DNA of 64,000 bases, taken from Desulforapulum autotrophicum HRM2. GTDB lineage: Bacteria > Desulfobacterota > Desulfobacteria > Desulfobacterales > Desulfobacteraceae. Position 1 is the stretch's first letter; each line of letters opens with the position of its first letter. The translations under genes were made by a program, and so were the position numbers. Of the stretch, positions 44,670 through 54,297 are shown piece by piece. The stretch lies in the NCBI RefSeq assembly GCF_000020365.1, contig NC_012108.1:4782001-4846000 (forward strand). Direction: 5' to 3'. The notes under the pieces were generated by a model. It was not told where the DNA came from. It did no database searches and worked only from the letters and a program-made list of their open reading frames with translations.

Positions 44670-47600
44670 TTAATTTCTTTCCCCAAGGGCAAGCCGTTCA
44701 GCCAAACAAGCCAGGGAGAATTCACGAACGGCTTGCCTTGCAAGGCTTTCAGCATTGAGAAGGGCTGCCTCCGCATCCAGGACATCGGCGCTGCTCCCCC
44801 TGCCGATGCTGTATTTGAGTCGTTCAATCTCAACCACCTTTCCAGCATGGGCTACTGTTTTCCGAGTGGCCTTTATTTTCACACGGGCACTCTTTACACC
44901 TGCCTTTGCAACGGCAATTTCCTCGATTACCGCTAACCGCCTGGCCCTCAGGTCAGCCCGGGCCTTGTCAAGTTCAGCCCGGGAAACTGCGAGCCCGCCC
45001 TTGCGAAGCCCGTTGTCCAAAAGGGGTACGAGAATCCTGACCCCCCCCGAAAAATCGTCCTTCCAGGGATCGTTATCCACCTGTCCAGTACCGGTTTCAG
45101 GATCGTTGGCACCATAAAGGCCACCTGTGGCAAACAGCTCCACCCGGGGCATGAACCGACGCTGGGATGCCAGGACCCCGTCCCTGCCCGCCTGGACAAG
45201 TAATTCCCCGGCCTGGACATCCATACGGTCCCGGAGTACCGGCGTTTTGATCGATTCACCCTCCAGGACCTCATTTTCTGCATCTTCCCAGACGGTAAGG
45301 GGTGGCAGAACCTCCTCAACCCCCATGAGCCGGCCCAGGGCAGCCCTGGAGACCGACAGACTTCTCTCAAGCTCGGCCAGCCGGGTTTCAATCTCGGCCA
45401 GCCGGACATCAATCTTCAAGGCATCCACCTCTGGGGCTTTTCCCTGCTGGATCTGCAAATCAACGGACCGTGCAAACGCCTGGAGACTCTCCTGGCTGAC
45501 AGATGTTGCCACCACCAGGTCCGTGAAGGTCATGGCCTGAAGAAACTGCATGGACACATGGAACACCACCTCCTGCTCCCGGCGCCGGGCCATGGAAATC
45601 CCGGCCCTGTGACGATTCATGGCTGCCCGCAGCCGGGCCTCGGTGTTCCCGAAATCCGTCACCAGCCAGGAGGCCGACAACACACCCTGATAATTCAGGC
45701 GGGCAAACCCCTGATCCGCTGAGCTCAACCCGGAAATCTGGGCATGGGGCATTTCCGACCACACCCCCTGACCGGTCAAATCCAGGTGAAGCCCCTTGGT
45801 CGAACCGGCCTCCCCTACCCTGCCTTGATCAAGGGCAATCACAGCCCGGGATTCTTCAAGATCCGGGTTATGGGCCAGGGCCACAGCCACGGCCTGATCC
45901 AGGGAAAGGGTTGCACCCAGCGCCACCTCTGCCGCCTCAAGCCCTGCTGGAACACTCCACAGGGAAACCGTCAGGCAGGCCGTCAGGCCCGCCACGATCA
46001 GAACAACCGTGGTGCCGGGATTTGCCAATTTTCCAGACAGGATTTTGGCCATCCTGAGTTTCAGAGAATCGAGCAGCGAATAGATGACCGGAACAGCCAC
46101 CATGGTGACAATGGTTCCCACAAGAAGACCCGAAGCTGCCGCAATACCCAGGGGGCTCATGCGCTCAAGGCCAACGGCGGTCTCAAAGATCAGGGGGGAA
46201 AAACCCACAATGGTCGACACGGCGGTGATCAGGATGGGCCGCAGCCGCAGCCGCACCGATTGCACAATGGCCTCATCCTTTGCCAACCCCTCTGCCCGGG
46301 CCTTGATGATGAAGTCAAGCATGAGGATGGCATTATTCACGATGGTTCCCCCAAGCAGGATAAACCCCATGAGGGCAGGCATGCAAAAGGGCTTGTCAAA
46401 TATGAGCAACCCCCACAGGCCACCGGCCGCAGCCAGGGGAATGGAAAGAATGATCGTCACAGGATGGATCACGGATTTAAACATTGCCATGAGCAGAATA
46501 AACAGCAGGGCGATACCGATCACCAGGGCATGACCGAGGCTGGCCTGGGTTTCCGCCATGTCCCGGGCCGTTCCTCCAAAATCAAGGGTGTACCCCTTGG
46601 GAAGGGACAGGCCTGCCAGGCGTTGTTTTGCAGCCCCATTGGCCTGGGCAATGGTGAGGCCTGCGTTTCCAGCCGTGATGTCAATGGTGGTCCGCTGATT
46701 TTCCCGGGTGATGAACGGCTGGGTTTGAAGGGTTGTAATGGTGGCAAGACTTGCGAGCCTCACCCGACCCGAAGGCGTCTGAACAAGAATTTCTCCAAGC
46801 CGGTTCAGATCGTCAACCTGATCAGCCTGCAGTCTCACCCGAACCGGGATGTCGGAAAAACCGTCAACCCGCATGGCGGTTGCCGGAACACCCTGCACGG
46901 CCATGCGCAGGGCTGCGGCCACCCCAAGGGGGGAGGTACCGTAAAAGGCGGCCAGTTCTGGATCCACGGTAATTTTTTGTTCGTTTTTATCCAGATACCA
47001 GGATCGCCCAAGATCCACAAGTCCCGGAGACCCATGGAGAAGTGCCAGGACATTGTCGGCAAGACCGCTCAACACCCGGGAATCGGGTCCGGACAGAATG
47101 GCGTTAAACGGTGCTTTGGTCGTAGCCACGGGGGTGGCCCCATATTCTGCGATCCTGAATGTTCGCACCCCGGGCATCACTGAAAGGGCCCTGCGCCATT
47201 TGGCTTCGATATCCCAGATGGTTTCGGTTCGCTGAGTCCGGGGGGTCAGGTAGACCGTCATTTTCCCCGATTGAGCCGTGGCCTTACCCCCACCAAAACT
47301 CATTACACCTGGTTCAGAACCCAGCAGGGAAGAGACACTGACCACGGCAGGTTCCCCACGGACCACAGCCTCGATCTGGTCGAGGATCCGATTGACGGCC
47401 TCAGGTTTTTCCCAGGTCTGTGTGTCAAACTCAACAATAACGATTCCCGTATCCATGGGCGGCATCTGCTCTCCGCCCAGCAGGGGCTTCACCACCCGCA
47501 GGCTGAAGACCATGAACACCAGAAGGATCAGGGCCGTTAGAATCCGATACTTCAGTGCCAGGGCCACCAACCCCTCGTAACCCCGGGTCAGGGCTTCAAC

Positions 47601-49154
47601 CCCCTTTTCAACGGGGCTCAGCAAGGACTGAACAAAAACAGCCCCCTTCCCCGGCACCCTGTCCGGAGTCCTTGCGAAGAACCGGGCCGCAAGAATGGGA
47701 ATCACCGACAAAGACACCACAAGGGAGGCGATCAGGGTTGAAACAATGGTAATGTTCAGGGGCCGCATGGTCCGACCCGTGTAACCCGTGGTAAAGATAA
47801 CCGGCACCAGAACCGCCACCGTGGTGAGCATGCCCGCAGTGATGGGCAGAGCCACCTGGGCCGCACCGTCCAGGGCCGCCTTGGGGGCATCGGCATATCC
47901 CGTATCCCTGTGATGGCGGTGGATATTTTCCAGAACCACCACTGATCCGTCCACCACCATGCCCACGGCCACGATCAATCCCGACAGGGTCACCATGTTC
48001 AAGGTGTAGGGGCTGATCCACAGAACAATCAGGGCCGCAAGAAACGAAAGGGGAATGGCCACACTGACCACGGCCGCTGCCCGCAGGTCGGCCAGGAAGA
48101 CAAAAATCAGAAGGATGGTAAGAAAAACGGCCTGCCACAGGGAAGATCGCATGCCATGGACATTAAGATCAATCAGGGGCTGCTGATCCTCGGTGGTCTC
48201 AAAAAGGATATCCGGATAATCGGCCCTGATGTGCACAAGGGCCTTTTTAATCCCAACAAGGGTTTTTACCGTATCGCCCTTTTCCGGACGCAGCAGGTTT
48301 ACGGCCACGGCTTCCCTGCCATTGCCATGGTACCGGCTTCTCAAATCCGACTCTCCGGCCCTGGTCCGGGCCACATCCTTCAAAAGGATCTGCCGGCCTG
48401 ATCCATTGCCAAGGGGCAGATTTTCAAGGGCCTGTAACCCCGTCAATTCACCGGAAACCTTGAGCAGGTATTCCTGGCCCGTGCCGTACACAATACCCCC
48501 GGGGGACGCCACGTTTTGCCTGGCAAGCCCGGTGATCACGTCCACAAGGGTCATCCCGTACCCGGCCAGGCGATCCTGGTCTACACGGACCTCAATCTCC
48601 CTCTGGTGGCCGCCAAACACCTGGACATCCCCGACCCCGGCAACGGCCATGAAATCGTCCCTGAGGTCGTTTTCTGCAAGCAGCCGGATGTCGGCAAGCG
48701 CTTTGAAACTGGCAGGCTTAGGGGTCAGGGCCAGGGTCATCAGGGGCCGGGTGGCGTCGGTGATTCGATAGAGAAGCGGTTCCTGGACGTCCTGGGGCAA
48801 AAGACTCCGTACCCTTGCCACGGCATTATCCACGTCCGTCACCGCCTCACCCATGGGTTTGCTGAACAAAAATTCCACTGTAATCGCTGAGACCCCATCC
48901 CGGGAAACCGATGATATCCGCTTGAGCCCGGACAGACTCCCGAGTTCTTTTTCAATGGTTCGGGTCACCTTATCCGCCATATCATCGGCAGATGCTCCCG
49001 GTAATACCGTGATCACAGCCACCTGGGGCGGCACGCTTTCGGGAAACAGGTCCGTGGGAACCACCACATAGGCAATGGTTCCCATGACCACCACCACCAG
49101 CACCAGGGCCAGCACCAGGTAGGGATATTTCAGGGAAAACTGCGGCAGACTCAT
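44670..49154 (-). CDS. RND efflux permease fused to TolC-like outer-membrane factor
   Basis: 1494 residues. Residues 1-1034 are an RND pump: helix SLKYPYLVLALVLVVVVMG, IAVGMVVDGSVVVLENIHRH (with one of the two usual aspartates replaced by Gly), and the C-terminal AVPVIYSLLDSLKLRM. Then comes a hydrophobic, signal-peptide-like segment (TTVVLIVAGLTACLTVSLWS, PAGLEA-AE) and a ~420-residue TolC-family domain (TLSLDQAVAVALAHNPDLEE, GVRILVPLLDNGLRKGGLAV, EIERLKYSIGRGSSADVLDA). No internal stop or ribosome site separates them, so it is an in-frame fusion. It overlaps the adaptor gene by 4 bases. Cleavage at LEA/AE could release the outer-membrane part; that is inference. Confidence 0.9.
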   Translation of the reverse strand: MSLPQFSLKYPYLVLALVLVVVVMGTIAYVVVPTDLFPESVPPQVAVITVLPGASADDMADKVTRTIEKELGSLSGLKRISSVSRDGVSAITVEFLFSKPMGEAVTDVDNAVARVRSLLPQDVQEPLLYRITDATRPLMTLALTPKPASFKALADIRLLAENDLRDDFMAVAGVGDVQVFGGHQREIEVRVDQDRLAGYGMTLVDVITGLARQNVASPGGIVYGTGQEYLLKVSGELTGLQALENLPLGNGSGRQILLKDVARTRAGESDLRSRYHGNGREAVAVNLLRPEKGDTVKTLVGIKKALVHIRADYPDILFETTEDQQPLIDLNVHGMRSSLWQAVFLTILLIFVFLADLRAAAVVSVAIPLSFLAALIVLWISPYTLNMVTLSGLIVAVGMVVDGSVVVLENIHRHHRDTGYADAPKAALDGAAQVALPITAGMLTTVAVLVPVIFTTGYTGRTMRPLNITIVSTLIASLVVSLSVIPILAARFFARTPDRVPGKGAVFVQSLLSPVEKGVEALTRGYEGLVALALKYRILTALILLVFMVFSLRVVKPLLGGEQMPPMDTGIVIVEFDTQTWEKPEAVNRILDQIEAVVRGEPAVVSVSSLLGSEPGVMSFGGGKATAQSGKMTVYLTPRTQRTETIWDIEAKWRRALSVMPGVRTFRIAEYGATPVATTKAPFNAILSGPDSRVLSGLADNVLALLHGSPGLVDLGRSWYLDKNEQKITVDPELAAFYGTSPLGVAAALRMAVQGVPATAMRVDGFSDIPVRVRLQADQVDDLNRLGEILVQTPSGRVRLASLATITTLQTQPFITRENQRTTIDITAGNAGLTIAQANGAAKQRLAGLSLPKGYTLDFGGTARDMAETQASLGHALVIGIALLFILLMAMFKSVIHPVTIILSIPLAAAGGLWGLLIFDKPFCMPALMGFILLGGTIVNNAILMLDFIIKARAEGLAKDEAIVQSVRLRLRPILITAVSTIVGFSPLIFETAVGLERMSPLGIAAASGLLVGTIVTMVAVPVIYSLLDSLKLRMAKILSGKLANPGTTVVLIVAGLTACLTVSLWSVPAGLEAAEVALGATLSLDQAVAVALAHNPDLEESRAVIALDQGRVGEAGSTKGLHLDLTGQGVWSEMPHAQISGLSSADQGFARLNYQGVLSASWLVTDFGNTEARLRAAMNRHRAGISMARRREQEVVFHVSMQFLQAMTFTDLVVATSVSQESLQAFARSVDLQIQQGKAPEVDALKIDVRLAEIETRLAELERSLSVSRAALGRLMGVEEVLPPLTVWEDAENEVLEGESIKTPVLRDRMDVQAGELLVQAGRDGVLASQRRFMPRVELFATGGLYGANDPETGTGQVDNDPWKDDFSGGVRILVPLLDNGLRKGGLAVSRAELDKARADLRARRLAVIEEIAVAKAGVKSARVKIKATRKTVAHAGKVVEIERLKYSIGRGSSADVLDAEAALLNAESLARQAVREFSLACLAERLALGERN

Positions 49155-50314
49155 GGCAGGACCTCCACGGGTTCGCCCGCAGCCAGTCGGTTCCACCCAA
49201 GATAGGTATTCTGAATCACCTGGGAACCAGGATCAAGACCCTTGACGGCAACCTGTCCGGCATTCCGTCCCAGAACAGTAACAGGCACGGCTGTCGTCTT
49301 CTTGTTCGCCACAATAAAAACCGCGTCACCACCCCCGGGAACGGGGATCAGACTCGCTTCCGGCACCAGCACCTGATCTTCAAAACGATCCAGCACCACC
49401 TTTACCACCAGGGTCCCACCGGCCCGCAACCCCGGTGCTGGTGGGGCATCACATTCCACGGTCAGGGTTCGATCTGAATTCAGGGACGAATGCGTCCGGG
49501 AAACAGACAGTTCCAGGTTTACCCCGGACAATGCCATCACCGCCATTTCAGGTTTAAACCACGAAAGCTCAGCCTGGGGCACATCAAAACTGATCCGGAA
49601 CCGGGTGTGGTCCTCGAGGATCACCAGGGGCTGACCCGGTCCTGCCATATCACCGGGATCGACCAGGCGCTCCACGACCACCCCGCCAAAGGGGGCTGTT
49701 ATCTGCCCATAGGCCAAACGGATCCGGGCCTGTGAAAGCTCCTGTTCCCGGAAGGTTATCTGCTCGGTTGCCGCCTGGGCGGTTTTCTCCATGGACTGCA
49801 AACGACCGCGAATCTCGTTGAGTTGATCCAGGGAAGTGTCAGCAACCACCCTTGCAATGGCCCCGGCCTTGACCAGCCGCCTATCCCGGTCAAACTCGAG
49901 GGTTCGAAAGTCAAGGGTTTTCCCAAGGGCCTGAACCGTTTCCCGGGCAGCCATGGCCTGCATCCTGGCCTGTGATACCCCGGCCTCGGCCCCCTGCACC
50001 CGGGCCATGAGTTCTTCACTTTCCAGGTGGGCCAGAACCCCACCCCGGGAGACCAGGTCTCCCACCTGAACCCGCACATCAGTCACCCTGGAGACAATCT
50101 GGGCAGCAACTGTTGCAGCCTGCCAGGGTTCGACCCGGGCAAGATAGGTGCGGCTGACCAGGAGATCACCCCTCTTGGCCACTGCTGCCCGGACCACCGT
50201 GGCCCGGACTGGCTGGCCACCGGCTTCCCGGATAGTGAGTCGTTTCTGCCGGACCAGGTATAATCCACCGATCACCAGTAAAGCCAGCACCAGCACGATC
50301 ATTATTTTTTTCAT
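49151..50314 (-). CDS. RND periplasmic adaptor (membrane fusion) protein
   Basis: 387 residues. An N-terminal anchor KIMIVLVLALLVIGGLYLV is followed by barrel-sandwich and hairpin segments: TYLARVEPWQAATVAAQIVS, RVTDVRVQVGDLVSRGGVLA, ITAPFGGVVVERLVDPGDMA and VEVLP at the end. It bridges the RND pump and the outer-membrane factor. The next gene starts within its stop (ATGA overlap). The MarR-type gene is 28 bases upstream. Confidence 0.93.
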   Translation of the reverse strand: MKKIMIVLVLALLVIGGLYLVRQKRLTIREAGGQPVRATVVRAAVAKRGDLLVSRTYLARVEPWQAATVAAQIVSRVTDVRVQVGDLVSRGGVLAHLESEELMARVQGAEAGVSQARMQAMAARETVQALGKTLDFRTLEFDRDRRLVKAGAIARVVADTSLDQLNEIRGRLQSMEKTAQAATEQITFREQELSQARIRLAYGQITAPFGGVVVERLVDPGDMAGPGQPLVILEDHTRFRISFDVPQAELSWFKPEMAVMALSGVNLELSVSRTHSSLNSDRTLTVECDAPPAPGLRAGGTLVVKVVLDRFEDQVLVPEASLIPVPGGGDAVFIVANKKTTAVPVTVLGRNAGQVAVKGLDPGSQVIQNTYLGWNRLAAGEPVEVLP

Positions 50315-50342
50315 TCCATGCTCCCAGTTGAGTTGTTGATCT

Positions 50343-50777
50343 TTAAATTTTCTTTAAATTCTCACGCACTTTTTTCAGCACAGCCTTGACTCCGTCGATC
50401 TCTTCCCGGGTCAATCCAACATAGGCCTTGGCGGTGATTTTTTCAGCATGATCCGACATCACCTCCCAGGCTTCAACAGCCTTGGGGGTCGGAACGATCA
50501 GCTTAACCCGCCGGTCATCCTGGGCAGGGATTCGCTCGGCCCAACCGTCCCTTGTCAACCGGTCCACCAGTCGGACAGTGGATGCCGATGTGATGGACAG
50601 CAATTGGGCCAAATCCTTCTGGGGCATGGTTCCCAGGGCAATGAGGTGGGCCAGGGCCATAAACTGAACCCGGCTGACTCCGCTGCCGCCAAGGCGTTGT
50701 TCAAGGGATGCAGAAAAGGATTTAAAGGTAAGATTACAGTGAAACCCTATACTTTCCAGGGGATCAAAACCTGGCAT
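50343..50777 (-). CDS. MarR-family regulator of the efflux operon
   Basis: 144 residues: winged helix with RVQFMALAHLIALGTMPQKD, LAQLLSITSASTVRLVDRLT and RIPAQDDRRVKLIVPTPKA. The ATG at 50777 has GGAGG 6 bases upstream and is preferred over an upstream in-frame start. It is followed by the adaptor and pump genes, so it probably represses them and itself; a 9-bp inverted repeat lies upstream. Confidence 0.9.
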   Translation of the reverse strand: MPGFDPLESIGFHCNLTFKSFSASLEQRLGGSGVSRVQFMALAHLIALGTMPQKDLAQLLSITSASTVRLVDRLTRDGWAERIPAQDDRRVKLIVPTPKAVEAWEVMSDHAEKITAKAYVGLTREEIDGVKAVLKKVRENLKKI

Positions 50778-50792
50778 GGCAATCCTCCATAT

Positions 50793-50829
50793 ATTAGTTA
50801 GAATAATTATCATTAGCACACTAACTAAT
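50793..50829. promoter_or_regulatory. Palindromic operator (MarR-type, possible Fur overlap)
   Basis: ATTAGTTAG (50793-50801) and CTAACTAAT (50821-50829) form a perfect 9-bp inverted repeat, ending 16 bases before the MarR gene start. Between them, the minus strand 50817-50799 agrees at about 15 of 19 positions with the Fur consensus GATAATGATAATCATTATC. So the operon may answer to both its MarR protein and iron status. MarR assignment is likely, the Fur overlap tentative. Confidence 0.55.
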
Positions 50830-50941
50830 TGCAGGCAAGAAAATTTTATCAACAATGCTGATTTAAAAGAAAATAACAGACACCATCCATTACAACTGCT
50901 GTCCCCTCTTGAATCCATGGAAAAAAAGTGTCTGGTCTGGT

Positions 50942-51697
50942 TCAAATAATTTGAATCTGTTCCTGTTTTTTGATCATCCTAAAGGGAATGCAATGGTAAA
51001 CACGGAGTTCACATCCTTCGTTTTTGGGGGCCTCAACAGTAATCGCCACCTTGAATTTCTTTAACAGGGGAAATCTGAAAAAAATAAAATTGTCAGGATT
51101 GTCATCGTAGGACGCATCAAAACAAATGTCTGTTCTGTCCTGACTGATGGTAAAGCTGAATTTATTTAAAGGAATTGAGAGACCCTTGCCCTTTGCCTTG
51201 ATATAAGACTCTTTTAAGGTCCAGAAATCAAAAAACGTCTCTTTTTCAATTGTCTTTCCGAGATATTCAGATTCTTGTTTAGAAAAAAACCGACGGGCAA
51301 TTTTCAAATCAACTTTACGGCTTATATCTTCCACATCAATCCCGATCTGACTTTCAAGGACCACAGCACAGGCCGTTAAACCTTTGGAATGGGATAAATT
51401 AAATTGAATGGGGATATCAGTTATCCCGGGTTTAAGACTCGGCTTTCCAAAATCGTTTTCCCTGAATCCAAGGGACTGGGGGGGAATCTGGGTATATCTG
51501 GACAGAACAAACCGGAGAAGTCCCCGGGTCACAAGGCAGGTGCGTTGGTCTCGTCCAAACCGATACCGATCTATTTTTATTTTTTCTTTGCTGCTGGATA
51601 TTTCACGATATTTATCAAGCAGCAGCGGGCTCTGTATCTCATCATCCAACGTATAAAAAAAATGAACCTCACCCGGTTTTAGAACAATATCTTCCAC
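50942..51697 (-). CDS. 4'-phosphopantetheinyl transferase (Sfp type)
   Basis: 251 residues. FNLSHSKGLTACAVV, IGIDVEDISRK and FFDFWTLKESYIKAKGKGLS are the P1, P2 and P3 motifs of the Sfp superfamily. It moves phosphopantetheine from CoA to a carrier protein. GTG at 51697 after GGGGA is the start. It lies upstream of the MarR-efflux unit but is separated by about 110 bases; no synthase gene is nearby. Confidence 0.92.
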   Translation of the reverse strand: MEDIVLKPGEVHFFYTLDDEIQSPLLLDKYREISSSKEKIKIDRYRFGRDQRTCLVTRGLLRFVLSRYTQIPPQSLGFRENDFGKPSLKPGITDIPIQFNLSHSKGLTACAVVLESQIGIDVEDISRKVDLKIARRFFSKQESEYLGKTIEKETFFDFWTLKESYIKAKGKGLSIPLNKFSFTISQDRTDICFDASYDDNPDNFIFFRFPLLKKFKVAITVEAPKNEGCELRVYHCIPFRMIKKQEQIQII

Positions 51698-52093
51698 TTA
51701 TTTTCCCCCAAATTCGACATCTGACATGGGCATCTCTGGCCCAGAATTCTTTTTTAGATATCACATGGTACCGCCAAAGTGTAAAAACATTCTGCCCCAG
51801 GCATGGGCACTTCAATATGCTCCCACCACCGAAACCCCCTGTTTATTTTATTTCTAAGGGTCATGGAAATTTTAAAAGACACCAGACCAACGCCGGATTT
51901 TTATCTGATTTCAAGACGCGTCAATGGAAGCATATTGGAATATGTGCCCATTGACGCAACGCTGAAAGCAGGTAAAAAGACAAGTTGGGTGGTGTATTTT
52001 ATTTTTTCCATGGCTCTAAGTGGTTGCAAAAAAACAATTCAGGTATTAAGCATATTGGGGTGTTGGATAATACTCGATAAAAAGGCGGCTCCC
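51698..52093. other. Intergenic region before MotA-like gene
   Basis: About 400 bases. The reading frame of the MotA-like gene stays open here back to 51803 (with MEILKDTRPTPDFYLISRRV), which could be an unusual N-terminal extension or chance. No ribosome site and no hydrophobic logic support it, so I leave it out of the gene. Confidence 0.35.
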
Positions 52094-52960
52094 ATGACAA
52101 ATCCAAGGCATTATCTTTTCCTCACAATTGTCTATCTTGCCATCGTCGCAGGGGTGTGTGTGCTTTTGTCAGCATCCCTTAAAACGGCGTTCATGGCAAA
52201 CTGGGGATTTAACCTCCTGATCGTTGCTGCTCTGTGTGTGGGCATCGCCATCAATATATTCCAGATCAAACGGCTGGAGCCCGAAATCGAATGGATCAAA
52301 ATTTTCCGCACGGGCAATCCAGGCATCTCTGTCACAGAACCGCCCACCCTGCTGGCTCCCCTTGCCAAACACCTGGCAGACATCCACCGGGATAGATTCA
52401 CCCTGTCGGCCCTATCCCTGACCACCGTCCTGGACGGCATCAGGGGGCATCTTGACGAATCAAGGGAGATCTCAAAGTACATGATCAGCCTCCTGGTGTT
52501 TCTCGGCCTTTTGGGAACCTTCTGGGGATTGCTCCAGACCATCGGCACCGTGGGCCAGGTAATCAGCGGCCTGGAAGTCGGAACCCGGGATTTTGTCACG
52601 GTTTTCAGCCACCTTAAACAGGGTCTTGAAGAACCGCTCAAAGGCATGGGAACAGCCTTCAGCTCTTCCCTTTTCGGACTGGGCGGCTCCCTGGTACTGG
52701 GATTTGCGGATATCCAGGCAGGCCACGCCCAGAACCGGTTTTTCAATGAAATGGAAGAGTGGCTCTCCGGTGTCACCCGCCTGGTGGAGACAGATGAAAC
52801 CATGGTACCCGGCCCTGGCATTTCCCCGGCAGCACTCAGGGATATTGACACCCATCTCAAAACCCTCATCGATACACTAAATGCCAACAACCATACCATG
52901 GAACGCCTTATGGGACAGCAGGATCAACCACCCGGCATCCCCCCTGACCGGAACAGATAA
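52094..52960 (+). CDS. MotA/TolQ/ExbB-like proton channel protein
   Basis: 288 residues. Membrane helices IVYLAIVAGVCVLLSASLKT, NLLIVAALCVGIAINIF and SLLVFLGLLGTFWGLLQTIG, and SLFGLGGSLVLGFADIQAG match the MotA/TolQ fold. Cytoplasmic loop about 65-160. ATG at 52094 is chosen; the frame is open for 97 codons further upstream. It precedes the MotB/OmpA-like gene by 12 bases, so the two form a stator-like pair. Confidence 0.85.
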   Translation: MTNPRHYLFLTIVYLAIVAGVCVLLSASLKTAFMANWGFNLLIVAALCVGIAINIFQIKRLEPEIEWIKIFRTGNPGISVTEPPTLLAPLAKHLADIHRDRFTLSALSLTTVLDGIRGHLDESREISKYMISLLVFLGLLGTFWGLLQTIGTVGQVISGLEVGTRDFVTVFSHLKQGLEEPLKGMGTAFSSSLFGLGGSLVLGFADIQAGHAQNRFFNEMEEWLSGVTRLVETDETMVPGPGISPAALRDIDTHLKTLIDTLNANNHTMERLMGQQDQPPGIPPDRNR

Positions 52961-52972
52961 CAGGAGAACACA

Positions 52973-54250
52973 ATGATCTCCAGAACAAGGCGCATCTCAA
53001 GCCCGATAACGGCCTGGCCAGGGTACGTTGATGTACTGTCGGCCCTGCTCATGGTGGTGATTTTTATATTGATGATTTTTACCGTGGCCCAGTTCATGCT
53101 CAGCGAAGTACTCTATGGCCAGAAAAATGAACTGGCCGACCTCCATGGCCAGATCAGTGAACTGGCAGAGCTTCTGGGGCTTGAACGGGAAAAGTCCATC
53201 CAATTGACCACCCAGGTGGGTAAACTTTCTGACACCATCATCGGATTGTCCGAAGACAGGGAAGTGCTAATGTCCAAGGTTGCCGACTATTCTGCCCGGT
53301 CTGAAAAGGACGAAGAGCTGATAAAACAGCAGATGCTGACCATGGTCAGCCTCAACGAAGATATCCAGGCCCTGACCCGGGTCAAGGACGAACTAGAACA
53401 AAAGGTGGCAATCCTTGGACGCTCCCTTTCAGACCGGGACGATCAGATTCTGGTGTTGCGGGATCGGTCAAAGGCCCTGGCCGAGCGGCTGGCCACACAA
53501 GCGGAGACCACGGTTCTGGCCCAGAAAGAGATAGAGGCCCAGGAAATTCGAATCCAGGCCCTTTCGGCCGTGCTTGCCTCACAAAAAGAGGCCGTTGCCC
53601 GGGAAAAGCAGCTTTCCGCCACGGCCCGGGCAGAGGTCACCCTTCTTTCAGATCAAATCACCCGGCTCCGGGAGCAGCTCTCCATGATCAGCAACGCCCT
53701 GTCCCTGGCAAACACCCAGACACAGGAAAAAGATGAAAAGATCGTTGACCTTGGCAAACAGTTGAACATTGCCCTGGCCCGCAAGGTAAACGAACTTGAA
53801 AAATATCAGTCGGAATTCTTCGGGCGGCTGCGAAAGATACTGGGCAACAATCCGGCCGTGCAGATCGAGGGGGACAGGTTTGTTCTCCAGGCAGGCCTTC
53901 TTTTTGAATCCGGGTCCGCCGTTCTGGGCGACCAGGGCCGCATCCACCTCACCACCCTGGCAGAGACCCTGATGGATATTGCCAAAAAAATACCCGATGA
54001 CATCAATTGGATACTGCGCATTGATGGCCACACGGACCGGGTACCCATTAACAATGCAGCATTTCCATCCAACTGGGAACTATCAGCTGCCAGGGCCGTA
54101 GCGGTTGTCCGATTTTTAAGTCAACGGGGTGTTCCTGAAAAGAGAATGGCGGCAGCGGGTTTCAGCAAATACCACCCCATTGACAGGGCAGATACGCCAG
54201 CGGCCTATCAGCGAAACCGACGCATTGAAATCAAGCTGACCCGCCAGTGA
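52973..54250 (+). CDS. MotB-like protein with coiled coil and OmpA domain
   Basis: 425 residues. One N-terminal membrane helix (VLSALLMVVIFILMIFTVAQ) is followed by a long coiled coil (about 40-290, heptad-rich: LAELLGLEREKSIQLTTQVG, ALAERLATQAETTVLAQKEI). The C-terminal OmpA domain contains WILRIDGHTDRVPINNAAFP and NWELSAARAVAVVRFLSQRG, with IEIKLTRQ at the end. It should reach the peptidoglycan. It pairs with the MotA-like gene. The long coiled coil is unlike flagellar MotB. Confidence 0.87.
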   Translation: MISRTRRISSPITAWPGYVDVLSALLMVVIFILMIFTVAQFMLSEVLYGQKNELADLHGQISELAELLGLEREKSIQLTTQVGKLSDTIIGLSEDREVLMSKVADYSARSEKDEELIKQQMLTMVSLNEDIQALTRVKDELEQKVAILGRSLSDRDDQILVLRDRSKALAERLATQAETTVLAQKEIEAQEIRIQALSAVLASQKEAVAREKQLSATARAEVTLLSDQITRLREQLSMISNALSLANTQTQEKDEKIVDLGKQLNIALARKVNELEKYQSEFFGRLRKILGNNPAVQIEGDRFVLQAGLLFESGSAVLGDQGRIHLTTLAETLMDIAKKIPDDINWILRIDGHTDRVPINNAAFPSNWELSAARAVAVVRFLSQRGVPEKRMAAAGFSKYHPIDRADTPAAYQRNRRIEIKLTRQ

Positions 54251-54297
54251 AGGGATGACCCGGTTTTATTGGCCTGCCTCCAGGTTGGCAATATGGC

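Noticed and set aside
45744-47183. A 479-codon plus-strand frame
   Set aside because: It is a shadow of the RND-TolC fusion on the minus strand; composition (His, Gly, Gln-rich) is that of an antisense frame.
52094-54250. Zorya antiphage system
   Set aside because: A MotA/MotB-like pair is present, but no ZorC, ZorD or ZorE gene lies nearby and the flanking genes are a PPTase and histidine-utilisation genes.
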